In this document: piece after piece, positions 60,109 to 64,000 of the stretch
How positions within the stretch are numbered: the first letter of the stretch is position 1
Layout: each line of letters starts with the position of its first letter
Assembly: GCA_009103225.1 (NCBI GenBank)
Contig: RHPI01001965.1
Location: forward strand, 77,114 to 141,113
Direction: 5' to 3'
Length of the DNA: 64,000 nucleotides
Source of the DNA: Chlorokybus atmophyticus
Lineage: Eukaryota; Streptophyta; Chlorokybophyceae; Chlorokybales; Chlorokybaceae
Translations under genes and position numbers: made by a program
The notes under the pieces: model-generated
The model's database searches: none
Told to the model about the DNA's origin: nothing
Seen by the model: the letters and a program-made list of their open reading frames with translations, nothing else

Positions 60109-63100
60109 ATGGCTGCTCCAGCTGCCGCGAGCAGCACAGTGCTGGATGACAGAACGCTCGTGAGGCAGGCGTTGTTTCAAGCTGTGGCGAATGCGCTGCT
60201 GTTGCTTGCTGGAGTTGCAGCATGGCATGCTGCTGGGTTGCTCGCTCACGTCCAGCGCCCTCTTATCTATGCCATAGTAAGAGCGCGGCGAATGGCAGTG
60301 AATAGTGCTAGCATTGCAGCTAGTACTGTGCAACGTGTGGTTGCGCATGCACGGACTCAATTGCATGCGCATGCAGGGGCCGTAGCTGTTTGGCTGTTGC
60401 TTCGTGCTGTTGAGCAACCGGTAGATTATGCACTAGGGTACATTACATTAAAAGGTGACGCCCGTAGTTGCCTGGACATTGCGCCTCAAGTTGCCATTGG
60501 CCAACGGTTGGAGCGCAAATGCATGCAACATAGTCAAGCGCTTGAAATTCCATGCAGAAGCACACAGCTTTAAGCATGCACAGTGCAACCAGACTTTGCT
60601 CACACTGCAGGAGACCAGTAGTAGTTCTGATCTGAACGCTCGTTGTGAGTGCTTCGTCACTCAAACGCACGGCAGGTGTTGGCTATTGCGTTACGCGATT
60701 GGAAGGACACGCTGGCACAGTTTTGGGAGGAGCAGCTGAAAACGAAGAGCTTGCCAGTTGCTCTGATGAGCCCGTTTCTACTGTTGCTGTACATCTTCAA
60801 GGACACTGCCAGTGACCTGCTGGGACTGTTTTCTGAGGCTTTCAAGCGGCTTTACCCTGAACGGAAAGCTCCATCCATCAGCATAAGTGAAAACTACTTC
60901 TCGCCAGTTTCAACTGGTATGGCGGCAGTTGATCTCTTATTGGCATGCACAAGCACAACGGTAATACACGAGCCCTACAGGTCTAAAATCGTCAGTCAAG
61001 CGCGAGTACTCCAGTCCATCAGCAGTGTACTTCAAGTGGCTTGGTCGCATGGCTTTGATGGTGTTGGCATGGGAGACTCTTTCAATTCAGATTGTGTACA
61101 GTGCGCTTGGCGCAGTGACGCTTTACTTCACACTTTGGGAGTTGTCGTCACGCTTTGTGTTCAGAGAGGCGCCCGTGCAGGAAAAGAGGGCTGCTGAAGT
61201 ACACAAATCTGCTGGCACAGAAGGTGAGTCTACATGTCTGCATGGACGCGACATGCATGTCTCTATGGTCTCAGTATTTACTACTGATTGCACTTGGCTA
61301 TGTTTATTATCTGCTGCCTAATGCGCAGCCACCATCAAGAATGGTTCGTATGCGCGCGTTGGAAAAGGCATCCATGTCATTGACAAAAAGCTTCGTGAGG
61401 CTTTACTGTCCCAATTGCACGCAATGGTGGTTGGATTCTTGCTTACTGTGCTCCTACTGGGTGCCCTCTCGCTGGTCTTGTTCTTTGCGGTGCAAATGGC
61501 TCGAGAAAGCCATCAAGCAGCGACCACAGTGCATTCCGCAGTCAAAGACAGTGAATTCATGGAGGGGAGCGTTTTCATCAGGTGGTTTGAAGAGTCGGGC
61601 TTGCGCGGCAAGCTGAATCATAGCCTGACCATGGCATCCGAGTATGCCGATCAGCAGTTTCATGACTATATCAGGTTTTGCCTGTGCTCACTACAGTGAT
61701 TTGATGTGTTGCAACGACAACCCGCTTGCCGTTCAGTGGCCTCCGCTTTTCAGAGAGAACCACCTTGAAGATCTTTGGGACACATTGCGAGCGGAGTTTA
61801 GCCCGTACTTTGGATATAGCCTTGCAATGCTTGATGCCAACGGGACTGTGATGGCTGTCGCTGCTGATGAACCATCAGCATTTGCAGCCGCTATACAGGT
61901 TTGTGGCTGTTTGAAGCTTTGCCTCGCATCGCATCGCATCAGGATGATTATGCACTATTCGCATTGCATTCACATAGCAATGCTTGGCAATGCAAGCCAT
62001 ATACACTAAAGCAACACGCTGTTGCACAGGACATGCATAACAAGGTGCTCAACTTTGAGGTACGTCTGTCTGGTCAGATACTGTTTGCATGTGCTGTACA
62101 AAAGCAGCACATGTAGGTTTAGTAGGGGGGCCAACTATGGCTTGCCTTAAGCCTGTCACTATATAGGTCAATGCACGTGCCAATGAGGTCACTTGTGTCA
62201 GGTGCTTGGGGCTCTGCAGTCGGCAAAACAGGCAGGACTGATTGTATTGCAGTGCATGGACCTAACCCAAGGTGCGTGTGCACTCTGTGTAGTGGATTCC
62301 TTCATATCAGAACGCTACTGTTAATGAAATTGAGACACCCAGATGACCTGAAAGCCAAGGCGGGGCAGCATGCTAGCACCCTGCAAGCTGCATGGTCTGT
62401 TGCCCGCCAAGCTGCCAACTCCCTGGTTGCCACAGGCTTCACGTTCTTTGGCAGGTTTGTGTTATGACCACAAGTGTTATGCGCAACCTGCCAGGTCCCC
62501 CCTTAGTGGTCATGTATGCAAGTCAGTTAGATGGTTCCACACACTGACTTTGTATGTTGTTCATCAGCTTTTCAACAGCTTTCGGGCGCCTGCTTACAGG
62601 CATTTTCTCCGCTTCTATGGGGATTCTTGCGACCATGGTGCACGCGATGGTCTTCTTTACGCTGCTGTTTTATCTGCTAGCAGCTGGTAGGCAGTATTGT
62701 CGCAATACTACGTTGGCATCACACCTGCATGCTGTGAAGTTGACGGCTTCATCAGCTTTGAGCAATGCGTTGTGCTGTCATGCAGAAAAGCATCCGCTGT
62801 CCTCAACTGTCAGTCTTCTCCCCATAAATGCATCTACACGGAGTGAACTGGAGCGTGCATTTGAAAAAGCGGTATGCGGCTATGAATGTGATGTTGTAAC
62901 GCTTTCGGGCTTGAACCTGTTTCATGGGCGGCAGGTGCAAGGCGTGCTACTTTCATCTATGAAGTTGGTGGTTTTCAATTCAATGTTTACGTACCTGCTC
63001 TTCCACTGCTTTGGCATTCGATATTTGTGAGGGCTTTTGGCTGCACTGTCTTCTCGCTCATAGCTTTGCTCGCTTGGCACTGATCAGTCTGCAACCCTGG

Positions 63101-63751
63101 CAGATATGCTCTTACTGTCATGAGCGCGTTGTCAGCAATTCTGCCCTTGATACCGTCATGGTTGGTGGGTGCTGGCATGTGCTTGCATATATATTGCCTT
63201 GTGTTCTTTGCTGGCAGCATGCTACAAGTCGTTGTTCAAGCAGTGTGTTCAGTAATGAAGGAACTGAGCGTTTCTATCACTGGCACAGGTGTTGTTACCT
63301 GCAGCACTCCAGTTGGGTTTGCAAGGCAACAACGTTGCGCTGGTGCTGTTGGTGGTGATACATTTTCTTGTGCTTTCCCATGCGCATGAAGCTATCTTCA
63401 GAGAGATGGGCATTCACCCTTTTGTTACAGGTGGCTTGTTGAACAGTAATCCTGAATGCCCCACACGCTGTTAACATGTGCATGCAACCCGAACATATGC
63501 GTTTGTTGATAGGGCTGAGCATTATTGGCGGCATGTCAGTGTACAAGAACCCCATTGAGGTAAAGAACTACAGTTGGGCGTTTTCCATCTGCACAAATAT
63601 TGGCTGCACTGCATGCAGCCAGTGCTTTTGCGATTGTGTCCTCATGTATGTGCTGCTGCAGGGTGCAGTTATGGGGCCCATGCTGCTTACGCTGCTTACC
63701 GTTGGTGGCAATTTGTACTCAACTTATGTACTGAAGAATTCTGACAGCTGA
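60109..63751 (+). CDS. TMEM245: TMEM245 homologue, AI-2E transporter-family membrane protein
   Basis: This polytopic membrane protein of the AI-2E/PerM superfamily has no settled transport function in eukaryotes. The start ATG at 60109 opens MAAPAAASSTVLDDRTLVRQ. Recognisable exons include 60109-~60455, ~60677-60983, ~61022-61225, ~61326-61673, ~61750-61900, ~62335-62455 and ~62570-62690. The last three near the 3' end encode IHPFVTG, LSIIGGMSVYKNPIE and GAVMGPMLLTLLTVGGNLYSTYVL. The block HPFVTG..GG...EGAVMGPMLL..NLYS is the best match to human TMEM245 (HPYLTG..GG..EGAIIGPILL..NIYS). Several hydrophobic helices lie at the N-terminus (LLLLAGVAAWHAAGLLA), mid-protein (VVGFLLTVLLLGALSLVLFF) and before the C-terminal block (MGILATMVHAMVFFTLLFYL). 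Some middle exons were not resolved. Confidence 0.82.
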
Positions 63752-64000
63752 AGTCACCACGCCTGTACCCGTTGTACATATAAGCTACCGCCGCATTGGC
63801 TACTGGGCTAGGTGAGCCAACAAGAAGTTATTAGGTGATTGTCTACTAGTGGCGTAGAGAATGTATATGTGTGATTGTAGTTGCTGGAGTGTTTATTGTA
63901 GAGTGAGTGTGAGGAGTGTCGGTGATAGTAGGAATTGAGTTGAGTGTGAGGTAAAACTGAGACATGCCAAGCTGCAAATGATTCCGATTGGTAGGCTATT
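63752..64000. other. 3' flank of the TMEM245-like gene
   Basis: No gene was seen in the last 249 bases. GAGTGTGAG words recur at 63900-63950. Confidence 0.5.

Noticed and set aside
1-64000. tRNA, rRNA or CRISPR features
   Set aside because: No cloverleaf with a T-loop GTTCRA and matching acceptor, no rRNA-like conserved blocks and no regularly spaced repeats were found by eye.

Overview
This is a eukaryotic nuclear segment. The genes are split into many short exons, with GT-AG introns of about 60-400 bp, transcribed from both strands at a spacing typical of a compact algal genome. The gene content points to a green (Viridiplantae) alga. There is a complete class III (plant secretory) haem peroxidase with all eight conserved cysteines. 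A plant-type starch branching enzyme begins with what looks like a chloroplast transit peptide. There is a plant-type EAF1 (HSA plus SANT, no SNF2 ATPase), a plant-like pyruvate decarboxylase, and three AAACCCTAA telobox motifs near gene starts. Class III peroxidases are known mainly from the streptophyte lineage. A MORN protein resembling radial spoke head protein 1 suggests a cell that makes motile flagella. A flagellate streptophyte-grade alga is therefore my best guess; this is inference, not proof.

Layout, left to right: (1) 0.6-2.4 kb, an unrecognised protein (+). (2) 3.2-7.4 kb, a class III PLP aminotransferase (-), divergent from (3) an ASCC2 homologue (+, 7.5-12.8 kb). (4) 14.3-18.5 kb, pyruvate decarboxylase (-). 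(5) 20.7-22.3 kb, a mitochondrial carrier (-), divergent from (6) a Nu/Ure2-type glutathione transferase (+, 23.1-25.0 kb) with an N-terminal targeting extension. (7) 27.0-33.0 kb, EAF1 of the NuA4 acetyltransferase complex (+). (8) 33.8-34.9 kb, a MORN-repeat protein (-), divergent from (9) an SLC13/DASS anion transporter (+, 35.9-39.7 kb). (10) 42.5-44.3 kb, a class III peroxidase (+). (11) 44.7-49.2 kb, starch branching enzyme (-), divergent from (12) an L-asparaginase (+, 49.2-52.3 kb). (13) 53.0-54.2 kb, a YAR1-like ankyrin protein (-). (14) 56.6-59.5 kb, an F-box protein (-). (15) 60.1-63.75 kb, a TMEM245/AI-2E-family membrane protein (+).

These genes are not an operon or a single pathway. 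Loose metabolic themes are starch synthesis, fermentation (pyruvate decarboxylase), amino-nitrogen metabolism (aminotransferase, asparaginase) and redox or wall chemistry (peroxidase, GST). I found no tRNA, rRNA, CRISPR array or autonomous transposon. Non-genic signals include a perfect 18-bp intronic hairpin, a MITE-like insertion in an EAF1 intron, a pair of dispersed ~200-bp repeats, a 2 x 116-bp identical tandem repeat carrying a 20-bp palindrome, a cluster of mutually exclusive stem-loops upstream of the peroxidase, and an unusual number of GC-AG introns. Two assembly gaps are present (25793-26180 beside poly-C; 43079-43131 inside a TC microsatellite). Exon boundaries were read by eye from splice signals, phase and family resemblance; most should be right to within a few bases, but they are not transcript-verified.
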